A DNA stretch of 22,146 nucleotides from Sphaeroforma arctica JP610 (GCF_001186125.1 NW_014040477.1:96885-119030), one strand, 5' to 3'; shown: positions 8,735 through 19,321, counted from the first letter of the stretch. A program made the numbers and translations. The notes: generated by a model from the letters alone, not told the origin.

Positions 8735-10788
8735 TTATGTATACACATTTCCATATATTTGTACACGTGTTCATTTTGTTGAAAATATATAGACGTACGT
8801 ACATGTTTTTTATTTTATGTAATATGTTCTTGTTTATGGTTTCTCTCTATTTACAGTAATATATATATATATATATATATTGATACATATATATTGATAT
8901 ACGTTTGTATGAATAGAATTTCGTAGAAATACATATCCATAGAAATACATATCCAAACTTAAATTATTTATATATTTATTAGTTTACACATGCATGCATT
9001 TGGAGTATACGAATATTTGTGGATTGGTTTTTATTTTACTTATTTTTAATATACCCGTCAGTGTATATGCTAAAATCTCCCATTTGTGTGTGTACAGATA
9101 ATTGCGTGAACAGATAATTGTAAATATAATTTTGTATGGGTCAATACTGACAAATGTATCTGTATGTATGTTTTGGGCACAAAATTTATTGCATGTATAC
9201 ATGTGTTTGTCGATATATATATATATATATATGCGTAGACATTCGATATTTCTGTTTATTCACAAATGATACAAATGGTTTAATTTTAATTTTATGATAT
9301 GTATATACGTATACACTGTGTGAGTGTGAGTGAGTGAGTGTCTATACAAATAGCTATGGTCGCATAGTCTTTGATTTAACCCTTCAGGGGAGTGAAGGGA
9401 AGCTTAACTGGTGTAAATTCGTGATCGGTGGCTGTGTGATGGTGAATGGTATATTCAATACGCTCTCCCACCACCTATCAGACGGTATCAAAGCATTTTG
9501 AGGTCGACAACTTTCGTCCCATAGTGTGAGGTGTGTGTATGTATTGAGATTTATTTCATAGGTTTCACACTATATCACATACCGATCCCCTGGTATAGGC
9601 TGATTGTATGTCCTAGGCGAAACTGCATTGTCGTCGTTGTATCCATACACTTTCATCTTACTGTCATACTATGCACCTAATTAGGTCACCGACGCCAAGG
9701 TTACTAACTCAAGTCGAGGTGATGCCTCAGCAAACAACTTCCAATCGTGACATTGTGGGTCAACCGGAACTCAAGGAAGACCAGCCTTTGCTAGAATCCG
9801 AGGAGAATGAGGGGAGGGGCGCATTTCCGTATAGTCTGGTGTACGCGGTCGCTGTGGATTCCATGTGTGATGGTGAGTGAAGCGAGCTCGTATCCATTTT
9901 TCTTCGCCTATGTTAGTGCTCTTAACTGTCCAAGGCCTTTGAGCGATTTTCTATTTTGGGTTGTTGTCCAACCAGTCGCCGTGACAGTCATGATACTCAC
10001 TGTGACGTATCCATCCATCTCTAGGTCTACTCCTGGGTTTAGCGAGTGTGGTGAGTCTCTCTACTAGTGCGATGATGGCCATTTCACTGAGTGTGGAGAT
10101 GGGCTTCCTGGGAATCACGCTCTCAAACGCGCTTCGAGGGCAACCCAAGGCTAAATCGCTATTGGCCGCCTGTGTAGGGCCGCTTGTCTTGTTCGTATTC
10201 GCGGTGGCCGGTTATTTTCTAGCTGGTATGAAGCCTTGACTTCATACATATGCGTATATTTCGTTCCTCATATGGTTGTATACTTATTTTGTAGTGAAAG
10301 CACTTAGAGTGTGCTGCAATACTGATGTGATATCCTGTTCGGTTATCTATTGCATCTTCGCCTGATGACTCTCTATCTCTGCAGTTTGTGATATATTCTC
10401 TGCGTGTGTGCTCAATGTTTCGCTCCCAGTCCTTCACATGTTAACGTAGACCGCATGCATGGTAGCTGTCCCAGTGCTAGCTAGTAAGATTTTGATACAA
10501 TTATGTGAGTTTTAAGGCAAACGACACTTCATTGTGCTCATTTGATTCGTTTAGGTTGTTAATGTTATTGATTTGTCTTGTCATTCAGGTTTGATGCAAG
10601 AATACGAATGGGCTTTCAATGGAATGGTTTCATTTGGGGCAAGCGCTCTATTATTTATGGTAGCAGAGGAGTTGCTACTCGAGGCGCATGATGGCGCTGG
10701 AAGTGAGAATCATCTATGGTGGGTCGATTTACAATTATATTTTGGGTTCCTTGTGGCATTGTTGGCTAAAAAACTTCTGGGTGCCTAG
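6161..10788 (+). CDS. ZIP-family metal (zinc/iron) transporter, six exons, 330 aa
   Basis: ZIP proteins carry divalent metals such as zinc into the cytosol across the plasma membrane or an organelle membrane. Exons: 6161-6235, 6624-6771, 7755-7935, 9685-9872, 10025-10225, 10589-10788. Every intron is GT-AG, the phases agree at each join, and the total is 993 nt. Hydrophobic segments lie near residues 5-24 and 40-55, then [17 protein letters not shown] (about 65-82), a long acidic, His-containing loop (83-180), and four segments from about 185 to 328. Family signatures: [19 protein letters not shown] (36-54), VDSMCDGLLLG (192-202), [13 protein letters not shown] (219-231) and [10 protein letters not shown] (289-298). 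D193, D197 and E222 stand where canonical ZIPs have His-rich HNxPxG/HExPHE motifs, as in divergent family members. Start chosen: the first ATG gives a membrane segment that joins exon 2 in frame. Metal and location are not determined. Confidence 0.88.
6236..6623 (+). other. Intron 1 of the ZIP gene
   Basis: 388 bp, starting GTATGA and ending CATTAG, phase 0. It is AT-rich with no embedded gene. Exon 2 begins [15 protein letters not shown] later acceptor would remove these residues; the chosen one keeps frame with exon 1. Confidence 0.75.
6772..7754 (+). other. Intron 2 of the ZIP gene
   Basis: 983 bp, starting GTAAGT and ending TACAG, phase 1, splitting a Gly codon in the middle of a membrane segment. 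No RNA gene or ORF of note was recognised inside. Confidence 0.85.
7936..9684 (+). other. Intron 3 of the ZIP gene, with TA microsatellites
   Basis: 1749 bp, starting GTAAGT and ending AATTAG, phase 2, lying within the cytosolic-loop region. It carries nearly pure TA runs (for example 8281-8312, about 8697-8718, 8860-8880 and 9213-9231), mixed CATATATG repeats over 8105-8430, and a 16-bp tandem duplication (AGAAATACATATCCAT) near 8927-8955. Tyr/Ile-rich open frames here are repeat artefacts. Confidence 0.85.
8105..8430. repeat. TA/CATA microsatellite in intron 3
   Basis: A dense run of TATA, CATATA and GTGT units, including more than 15 uninterrupted TA dinucleotides near 8281-8312. It is probably highly polymorphic and prone to slippage. 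Confidence 0.9.
9873..10024 (+). other. Intron 4 of the ZIP gene
   Basis: 152 bp, starting GTGAGT and ending CTCTAG, phase 1, splitting the Gly of the VDSMCDG motif. Confidence 0.88.
10226..10588 (+). other. Intron 5 of the ZIP gene
   Basis: 363 bp, starting GTATGA and ending TTCAG, phase 1. No embedded feature was recognised. Confidence 0.88.
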
Positions 10789-11705
10789 TTGTTTGACGAT
10801 ACATCAGGAACCGTACTGAAGTATGTACTGCGAGAACATTGCCTTAACAATCAATGGCTTGGTAATTATCTATCTCTGCTTGGGCGATATATATCTGGAT
10901 GAGCTCAACGAACGCGTCACTGTATAGTACTCAATATTAGAGATGTTGTTTGCAATGGAATATTCTGACATTGCAACCCGACTAACTCGTATTTGCGAGT
11001 GAATACACCGACTGAGATGCTAAATATCTCGTCTGCATATTACAATGGTTCCCTGAGCTATTTGGTTGCGCAAGGCATGGATGTCGAATTTAGAAAAGTA
11101 TTCTGTGTACCAGGTACGACTACATGTGCGTTATTTTATCAAGCGTATATCCTGAAGATGGAGTAAATTGTCGGGCTGTAGTAGGCAGTCCAGGCAGCCA
11201 AAATATTAGATGAAAGTGGAAGATTTAGAACCTGGCTATGCGTGTCTTTCTCGCTGTGCTAACAGTCGATAGAGGGAATGACTTTGCCTTGTGGCCCCGG
11301 ATACGTTTCACGTATCCTGTGAGGAACTATGCATACGTGTATCAAAATAAGCAGAGCTGGAATGGCAAATAAACTAGAAAGACTTCAAAAAAAAAGTCTC
11401 AGGTGGCATTAATATATATTGGCTGACAGACTTCTATGAATTTCAACTTGTCGACTGCCAAGCACCCAACCAAATGTACATCATATAGTCCTTCTTTTGC
11501 GACGCTTGTGCCGTGAAGTTGGGAGTATTTGTTCTATATATTACTGAAAGTGTAGCTGTAGACTGTGTAGAGTTCCTATTTCTTTTATTGGAGACCTAGA
11601 TTATGTCTGGAGCTTTTTCCACATTTGTAGGGTCCCCACGAGGAAAAACATATTTTTCTTTCAGAAAAAGTTGGAGGGGAAATTCAATCTTCAATTTATT
11701 TGTTA
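10789..11705 (+). other. 3' flank of the ZIP gene
   Basis: No coding region. Part of this is presumably the 3' untranslated region; an AATAAA lies at about 11367-11372, followed by an A9 run near 11387, and is a possible polyadenylation signal. A perfect 8-bp hairpin occurs at 11299-11317. Confidence 0.4.
11299..11317 (+). repeat. Perfect 8-bp hairpin GGATACGT-TTC-ACGTATCC
   Basis: A tight stem-loop about 510 bp after the ZIP stop codon and about 50-70 bp before the possible poly(A) signal. It could be an RNA structure in the 3' untranslated region or chance. Confidence 0.6.
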
Positions 11706-12045
11706 GGATGTGTACCGTCTGTGTTGGTGGGTGGGTGAGATGCTGTGGTGTGTGTGTGTGTGTACACGTGTGCTGGTGTTGGAACGTGTACCGTCTGTGC
11801 TGGTGGGTGTGTGGATATATGTGTGTGCGAATTCTGATGCTAGGATGTGTACCGTATGTGTCGGTGGAGTGTGTGGAGTGCTGTGGTGTGTATGTGTGTT
11901 GTGGGTGTGTTTCCTGGTGTTAGGGCGTGCACCATCTGTGCTTGTGGGTGGGTTGGGTGTTGTAGTGTGTGTTTGTATGTTTGCTGGTATTCGGACGTGT
12001 ACCTTGTGTGCTGGTGAGTGTGTGGGGTGCTGTGGTGCGTGAGAC
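11706..12045 (+). repeat. GT-rich minisatellite, five degenerate copies
   Basis: Units begin with GTGTACCGTCTGTG-like sequence at about 11710, 11786, 11847, 11927 (as GTGCACCATCT) and 11997, so the period varies between 61 and 80 bp. Each unit holds CTGTGCTGGTGGGTG, then GTGCTGTGGTGTGTG, then TGCTGGTGTTAGG-like parts. The open frames on both strands are by-products of the repeat. Confidence 0.85.
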
Positions 12046-12082
12046 ATTTTTTAGCCTGTATATGAGCAAATAAATTACCACT

Positions 12083-12130
12083 ATGATTATAAGCTTTTAG
12101 TCCCCGCGGCGTTCCAGCCGTAATTTATTA
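12083..12130 (+). repeat. GC-rich box, right copy (AGTCCCCGCGGCG..CCAGCCGT)
   Basis: Second copy of the box at 5700-5747, same orientation, about 40 bp past the end of the GT-rich array. See the left copy for the match. Confidence 0.7.
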
Positions 12131-12657
12131 GAAACGACAAGCAACTGGAGATATGGGCGGCTATCACAAAGTTTCTAAAATTATAGTATCTAGGCAGGAC
12201 TGGTCGCTGTGATGCGGCAGTATGTTGTGGTCCACACCTAAATAGAGGGTGACTGTCGGTAGCAGATGTCGAAGTAGTCTCGCGAGGGATGGTAGGATAA
12301 TTATCCCGGGCTATTTTCCAGGGATCTTGAGTGACTTGCCAAGAGCACGGTGTCTATATTCTCTCCAACCGCCAGAAATCGTGTACTTTTTCTCGTCCTT
12401 CCGTGTATTACATTCCTTGAAATAGATAAATGTTTTTTTTGTAGAGAAAATATATTTTGGCAATCGAGTTCGAAAGAGAAATATTGATGAAAGTGTTACA
12501 CTCACAATGTTAGAGAACGTTGCGAATCATCGAGCGATACATTTACTAGTCAAGGCTTTCTCGATGTCTACGGTTTTAAACCCCCCATGTAAACAATAGA
12601 ACGCAGTCTTGAATATATATATTTCTCACTTCCGAGGAGGAACCAGTACTTTTTATC

Positions 12658-12739
12658 GAGTGATAGAGTGTACTTCCGCTCCACTCCTTTGAATGAATAA
12701 CCCTGTCCAACCTTATAAATAGAAGTTTCTATCACTCTC
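12658..12739 (+). promoter_or_regulatory. Possible core promoter: TATA element between inverted repeats
   Basis: GAGTGATAGA-GTGTACTTC (12658-12676) pairs imperfectly with GAAGTTTCTATCACTC (12722-12737). TTATAAATAG lies between them at about 12712-12721, about 45 bp before the ATG at 12762. It is TATA-like by sequence only. Confidence 0.25.
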
Positions 12740-12761
12740 TTCAGAGTAGAATATTACCAGT

Positions 12762-13052
12762 ATGTGTACCGTATGTAGTTCTGTACTATGCCAACATATC
12801 GGTGTTGACCGACCTGCCGCTCATCTAGCATCATCCTCTTTCTGGGCCCACATACCATATCCGAAGCTAGGTCAAATACAGATTCTTTTGGTCAGTAGGA
12901 GGAGCGGATTTTGTTTGAGGTGTGCAGTCGCCAACTGCCAGAAAAGAAGGTTGCCAAAACATTTGTCTACGTACATACTCCTTTATGAAAATGCTGCACA
13001 ACTTAGGCAAGAAAACTATTGGGGTGTACAGCCGGGAACCCGATTTTGCTAA
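12762..13052 (+). CDS. Doubtful small Cys-rich ORF (96 codons)
   Basis: The predicted peptide opens MCTVCSSVLC and contains FCLRCAVANC, giving seven cysteines in all, but no spacing that I can assign to a known zinc-binding fold. It follows a TATA-like element by about 45 bp. No homologous family was recognised. It could be a small gene, an exon, a remnant of a transposon, or chance. Confidence 0.2.
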   Translation: MCTVCSSVLCQHIGVDRPAAHLASSSFWAHIPYPKLGQIQILLVSRRSGFCLRCAVANCQKRRLPKHLSTYILLYENAAQLRQENYWGVQPGTRFC

Positions 13053-14089
13053 GGCAACACTTGATGGCATTGCAGGGGTCATATCTATTTGTCAATAATG
13101 TGAAACAAATTGGACACACGATGATATACCCTTGATAAACACTCACGGCAGTATTTGCATCTAGTACAAACTGAATGACATTTATACTAGAACCTGTATC
13201 GATATCGTCTTGACTAATATATAAGTCTTTGAATAGTGAATTACAACAAACACGCGTACTAGCACAGAACTCCGTCGACGATTAATTTGTTTGTCCAAGT
13301 ATATTTTTGAGATCGAAGTGGGGGAAGCTTGGGATCGCACAAAAAAAAACGGGCTCGATACATGTTAAGCAGTATCTTCCAGAAATTAAGTGCGGCGCGA
13401 ATCACCTATTCGAATAATATTGCAATCGACACTGAAGTCTTCCGTAAAGGGAGTGTACATACAAATGAAAATGCGTCCTAATGATGCAGAGCATGAACTC
13501 AGTATAATCCAATTTATATTCCTAACGTGATAGCACTGTATATGTTATTTGTTTTCTCTTGCCCGTTAACACCAATGCCGAGAAAACTAAAACCCTGTGC
13601 AATCGTTGGAACTATGCGTTCTATGAGTCTGATATTTTCGAAGGATTATCGTAAAGAGCAGACTGCTTTTCCATCCACCCGGTATGTGAAGGGCTTCTAC
13701 TGATCGCGAGTCAGGCATGAGCATTTAATGTGTTTTAGAGTGCTTAATTTATACCCAGATATACTTGACTGTATATCTGGTTAATATATGTATTGTGATA
13801 CGCCGGGTATCAGTATCTTATTCTTTGTGGAAGTTTGGCAGTAAAAATCGACTTATTTCACACGCGATAGGGATAATATTATTCATCAGTCGGAAGAAGA
13901 AGAAAAATACCTGTTGCACACTCGATACAGATGTATTTTGGTACAGAAGTAAATGTGCCAAAAAAATAAATACAGGAATGTGGACTCTGGATGTGACATT
14001 CATTCAAATACAATTATTAGCAACTTAAACCGCAATTACTGGTCATTAAGCATTGGCACTATTTTTCCATGTTGACCATACTATTATTA

Positions 14090-14525
14090 TACACGTGCAT
14101 TCAATGTTTTCGGAACGGGACTTGTGTGGGATATACCTCATCTGAACTAGTGGGATGCACCTAATGCTGTTGTACCGTTTCAAAGAACAGTATTTACCTG
14201 GTGACCCATGGCAACATGGTCGATAAAAGCAAATGGAATGAACGCTATTTGATGGTCACGTGCTCTATTATGGGCCCATTATTGGGCGAGTTAGTTTTAC
14301 ACTGGCTAATATCTCTCATTTTGATTCGGCTAATATACACTTGCATTCAGCTTTTTCCGGTAGGACGTATGTGGCATACTGACATATACACACCTGTCCG
14401 CAATTGTTGAATGCATCTAATACTGTTGAGCTGTTTCAAATGATAATATCCGACGATCCATATTAGCAAGTTTAAGGAAAGCAAATGAAATGGTCGGCAA
14501 TTTGATGCTCACGTGCCCACATGTA
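14090..14525 (+). repeat. Degenerate two-copy duplication, ~245-260 bp period
   Basis: Paired segments: TACACGTGCATTCA at about 14090 and TACACTTGCATTCA at about 14335; a GATGCACCTAATGCTGTTG-like stretch at about 14153 and 14411; and AAAGCAAATGGAATG versus AAAGCAAATGAAATG followed by TTTGATG.TCACGTGC at about 14226 and 14477. The shift grows along the copies, which indicates old small insertions. Confidence 0.65.
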
Positions 14526-15299
14526 ATTCTAGTGTTGGTCAGGGTAGTTTGTACTTATCAAAGGGAATGCATCAATCAAAATGGTTTATATTTCTTATAT
14601 ATTGGGACAATTTTGATTGACAGTGTTGTCTAACCGAAGGGGACGCAGACACTTGCCGATTCGTTACTTGCTCACCGAAATGTGATATCATTATACTGGG
14701 CTAGACAAATTCGAATGTATGTATTATTTCAACTGCAATACATGCACGTTCGATAGCAGTTTATACAAGAGGTTTGCGATATCGGTTTCTTGTTTGAGAA
14801 AACATATGGTCCTGGTAGTGTCCGTTTTATTCAGTTACCCCTTGTTTTCATTCTTTATTAGTAGCCAAAGTCTCGCAGAATGTCTTGAAACTTGAAAGTA
14901 TTTTGCCCGACAATCTCTCCTGCGACACTATATTGTCTACGATCAATCTATTCCCATTTAAAATGATATATCAAAACTACTTCCTACATACATCCGGAGA
15001 AAAGCAAAATATGCACAAGTAGATATAGATCTTGTCGTTGAACTTGAAGGTCGAACACATACGTATTCCAATCTAAGTCTGAGAATAGTGCAGAACTGGT
15101 TGAAAATTCGTTTACGTCTCTGTGGCCTCACAATTTGCTCTTAATGCGCATACAAACGACTGAGAGGTACTATTATAAACATTAGATATATAAAAAAACA
15201 GCCCCAGAGTTGCATATTTACACACACACAGCCCACTCCTAAAACAGCCCCAAAATAAAGATTTAAAACAGAATCAGCGCGAATCGAAGGTTGTAGAGT

Positions 15300-15625
15300 T
15301 TGAGAGAAACTGAAAAGATACGACCAAAAAACAAAAGACCTCTTCACAAGTGCGAATCTTTCAGCTAGGTAAAACGTCCTGGTCTGAAGGACTTGTGTTG
15401 AGGCCTTATTTGTGGTTTGTGTTTCTAACCTGTACTCAAATTCTACTTGAGTGTTTTTCTCACACACGGGGGCCCCGATATCATCTACAGGGAATCCCAT
15501 TATATTCCTGATGACTCTAATATCAGGAATATTGGATCCAGACCCCAAAACTCAGCAATTGATATTCCTGCGGTTTGGGGTTTAGGTTTGGCTTCTTGAT
15601 AATCAGGTCCCTAGATGCTAAAGCT
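15300..15625 (+). repeat. Left copy of diverged direct repeat flanking the retroelement fossil
   Basis: It matches 21601-21765 in the same orientation: a first block (about 15300-15395, with CTAGG, TCTG and GACT anchors) and a second block (about 15545-15625, ending CCCTAGATGCT). The left copy has about 150 extra bases between the blocks, which contain an 11-bp inverted repeat (15502-15512 and 15522-15532). It may be LTR or leader remnant. Confidence 0.55.
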
Positions 15626-16205
15626 CTCCAACTTTGTACTTCTGAGCCTGCGTAGGAGTGAAAAGTGACTTCTTACAGTACTAGATTATTTTGTGGTTGG
15701 TGCTTTTGTACAGTAAAACCCTTGCCAATTAGTGGGTCAAGATAAAAAACCCGCCAACATTGTCTAATCTTACGTATTACATACTTGAAACTATGCTATG
15801 ACGGGGGTTCTCGACCTTGTTCATAGGAGTCAGTCTTGACCTATGCTTTCGGTTTAACTTAAACGCATCTCAACGGTAGCTGTACAACTGAGTCTTCGGT
15901 CCTTATGCCTCTGGTTCTGGTATGTGATTGGAGCAGGCTTCAAGGTGAGAAAAGTGCGAGTGTCTTTCGGTATCCGTAAAACTCGATTATGTTCCCCGCC
16001 TAGTGCGCTTCCTGTTGCTTGCTGATCGTTCGCCAGCACTTGTTTTTGTTAACTTCGTCGGCTTGGATTGCCCTCGCTTGCGTGGTGTTTTGTCGGTAAA
16101 GTACAAGAACATTAAGATCTGTGATGTCTGTTTCATGTGTCCAGATCCACTCCCCACCTGTCCATTGTAATATGAATACATCGCCTCTGTTGGATGGCAG
16201 ATGGT

Positions 16206-17484
16206 CTAATATAGAGGAAAACTGTGTTTCCTCAGCTGATTGTACTTGGCTATTGGATGTAAGTTCTTCCTGAGCATTGGCTTTTTTTTCACGAGTCCAA
16301 TTAGTTTATCACTGACCGAGTTAGGATATTCCGGGGCTTCAGTCCCATCAAGGTTACAAACAAAATACCCGTTGCCCTCCTTGCTTATTATTTTGTATGG
16401 TCCGCCACATAGTGCTGTAATCTTGTTCATTTCACCTTGATCGCGGACCATGACAATGACCCCTTCTTGAAAGTGTACATACTTCTTTTGGTATTTCCGG
16501 TTAAATGCTATGTGCATCTTTTCTTGATATTGCGCAACATCAGTTTAGTTGTGGCCTGATTGCCCCTTCTAAATTCTGCAATCGCTCTTCCCATGATACT
16601 GTCGTACTGGGTACGTTCACTGCTGTGTTATAGTCCGTGAGTTGGGTTTCTCTGCGACCAAAGTATACATTAATTCTCGGTGATTTATGTCGTCTTGATG
16701 TGCGCAGGTTGTGACACATTTGTACGAAGGGAAGTCGAGAACACCAGTTACCCGGGTATTGTTAAAAAAATGGTAACAATGGTATGAGGTCTCTATGTGC
16801 ACTCGTTGCTCCTAAGACTTAAAGTTGGTACGTGCGATAGACTCGGTGTTGTGTCGACGCTTGTTCAATGACTTTGGAAAGTATGTATTTAAAATATTCA
16901 GTGCCTTGGTCTGTTTGTATTATTTGTGGAAACCTACGTTCACTTATTATTGGTACCAGCTTTCTTGCTGCAGTTGCTGCTGATTTGTCCATTATTGATC
17001 GAGTACAACATATGATGTATGTACATTTAAGCACACTAGCACATAAAAGATGGTGACCACTTGGACTTTGTCGTCTGGGAATGCGGCTGTGATTGCATTG
17101 TAAGGGGTGGAATCCCTTTTTGTGAATTATATTTTTGAGACACCGTACGCATCCTTCAATGTATTTGTGCACATGTTGCTAGATCTGTGACCAGTCGTGT
17201 CACTCTGCTTGCAATTTATTTACCGTTTCCTCAGGTGTGTAATGCCCCAAGTTGTGGTATTGCTCCATGACGTGGACGCGTGTCTCGTATTCGGTCTCAT
17301 TCATTGCATATCCAGGGTTAGCCGTTTGTGATGCTGAGACGTGTATGGCAGGTTGTTCCCGCCTTGTGTCAAAGTATGAATACTTCACTCCTATCTTTGC
17401 AACTAATGTGACACCCCATGTGGTCTTGCCACATGATTTCGTGCCTTCTTTGAGGAAAATGTTGTTTATGTTTTCCACTAACAT
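16206..17484 (-). pseudogene. Integrase region of the Gypsy fossil
   Basis: Fossil parts of a retroelement integrase. A zinc-binding HHCC module is visible (H..H near 17220-17260 and C..C near 17140-17150), then core-domain sequence with TDQGTEYF around 16900, then a GPY/F module (GGPYKII and following residues, about 16340-16440) near the left end. These are family hallmarks. The region is broken and non-functional. Confidence 0.72.
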
Positions 17485-17878
17485 CGGGTCTTCTTCTAGT
17501 AAAGACAGGAATATTGGAAACCACGTTGCATAGGGGTAGTATGATACACATATCGTGTCACTTTGTCAAGGACATCAGGTATGATTTCCCACGGAGGGTC
17601 TGCTTATGCATTTACTTTTTGCGCCTACTTCTGTAGGGGCGCATTCTGTTTTCTTGTGTAGTATTTATCTGTGCGTGTATTATGAGCCGATGAAAACAGA
17701 TCTACTATGAATTTCCCAAACTGTCTTTTAGCTTCTTCATAGAATCTGGGGTGTACATAACATCCGGTCTATAGCTGGACAAGCCCTCTCATGACAGCTT
17801 TATCCATTGCCGTGAACACACCCCAATCCGCCTTTGTGCCATAATAGCAACCAACATGTTCCTGTTCAAATTGCTTGA

Positions 17879-18124
17879 CTATCGTACTGGTGGATGCCTC
17901 TGTCCTATATGCCCCGGAGATAAGACTTTACTTTTATGTTTTGCTATCCATTTGGTTAGCATTAGGTGTAACGTTTGTTGACTGTTTATTTGCGCGAGCG
18001 TTTTATGATCTGTCCATAGTGTCATGTCCCCTCCTTTGATGTATTCGGATAAATATTCCAGACTATATACCAGTGCTAGTAGCACTTTGGTGTTTGTGCC
18101 ATATTGTTGTTGGGCTGGGTTCAA
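17879..18124 (-). pseudogene. RNase H region of the Gypsy fossil
   Basis: The motif set NPAQQQYGTNTKVLLAL and LWTDHKTL matches the RNase H domain that follows reverse transcriptase in Ty3/Gypsy pol genes. Fossil, non-functional. Confidence 0.75.
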
Positions 18125-18239
18125 GCATTTAGAGAAGAAGAGAATGTCTCTTCTGACTCCATCTATGATCTGAAATAAGTATCATCCTATGCGTCACTAG
18201 CGCCATTCATGATCAAAAACGGTTTCCCATCAGCTGGGT

Positions 18240-19270
18240 ATGCTAGTGTCGCCAGACATGTGATGGCTTCTTTGAGTCCTTCTCACTTCCTGGTGTCCAT
18301 AACGTAGATATGTTTTGGCTCATTTTGCCTTTCCTCAGGTCGCGGTAGTGTTTGGTTGTGTGGGCATAGTTGGGGACATGGTCACGTGTATAGTTCGCTA
18401 GTCCCTCCGCACTGTGCAGATATCTTTTTGTTCTGAGTAGTGGCCAGTCCATCATTTTTTTTTTTCTGTTTTACAGGATCAACTTTGAGTCCTTGGTTAT
18501 TGACTTTCGTACCTAGAATGCTACCCACTTTGACCGCGAAGGCACATTTTTGTGATCGAGTCGCAAATTTGCTTCGTTCAGTCGCTAGATTACTTCACGA
18601 GGCGTCGTGCGATGTTCCTCTTCTGTGAGACTTGCAATGACTATGTCATCCACGAACACTTGTACCTCTTTGATGTCTATGGGCAGCCTTGCCATGACTC
18701 TTTGGGATTGTGTTTTGAGTGAGTGCAGACTGAACGGTACTCATTTGGATGAGTGTTGCGCTCCTCTCCACGAGAATTGAAGAAGTGTTGACTTGCTTCA
18801 CCTACTAAGAAGTGGTGGAACCCTCCTGTGAGATCTAGTCTTAAAGAATTATGCTCCTTGTAGGTTGTGCTTTACCTCCTACATTTTCGGTAGCAGAAAT
18901 ATGTATTGTTCGTATTGATAATTGATCTCGCGTATGTCTAAACATGTTCTTACTTTCTTGAGGAGACCTGTTTGGTCCTATTCACGTGTTGATAACAAAG
19001 GTATGTTCACCGTTGTCGATGTATATGTGACCATCTGTTTGCCACCTCATCACATTTTCATCCGTGTATGAGATGTATTTATGTGTTACAAAATTGACTA
19101 TGGCATGCCTCAATAGTCAGACATTAATTTCATTCGCAGGTACCGTGACTTTAGAGCCTGGTAGATTGTTATATACGTCAGGAGGTATATTCGCATTGGT
19201 ATCTAGTAGGTCTATCAATGACTCTGATACCTTCTTGTCCATGCTCTTGAGTCTTCCTCGTGTGGAGTGA
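18240..19270 (-). pseudogene. Reverse transcriptase region of the Gypsy fossil
   Basis: A VFVDD catalytic-type motif (around 18645-18665), DLTGGF further upstream (around 18830) and a thumb-region stretch with GLANYTRDHVPNYA (within 18243-18455) identify reverse transcriptase. Fossil with many breaks. Confidence 0.72.
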
Positions 19271-19321
19271 GTAGTTTTACCCATTTTGAATCTGTTGGTA
19301 TAAGTGGAATTATAAATCCTG

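Larger units (their letters stand above)
12131..15140. other. Long spacer with no recognised gene
   Basis: No protein domain was recognised on either strand. Contents: an inverted repeat around a TATA-like element (12658-12739), a doubtful 96-codon ORF, a low-complexity Lys-rich ORF (13765-14028), and a degenerate ~250-bp duplication (about 14090-14520). The base composition is moderate and there are no long homopolymers apart from short A and T runs. It may be decayed transposon DNA, but nothing proves that. Confidence 0.45.

Noticed and set aside
11603-12047. Cys/Val/Gly-rich (+) and Thr/His/Pro-rich (-) open frames
   Set aside because: By-products of the five-copy GT-rich repeat; they track the repeat period and not a protein family.
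13765-14028. 87-codon open frame with a KKKK run
   Set aside because: No recognisable motif, no promoter or splice context, and composition like the surrounding AT-rich DNA.
15141-15548. 135-codon minus-strand open frame
   Set aside because: Covers part of the left direct repeat and its flank; no domain.
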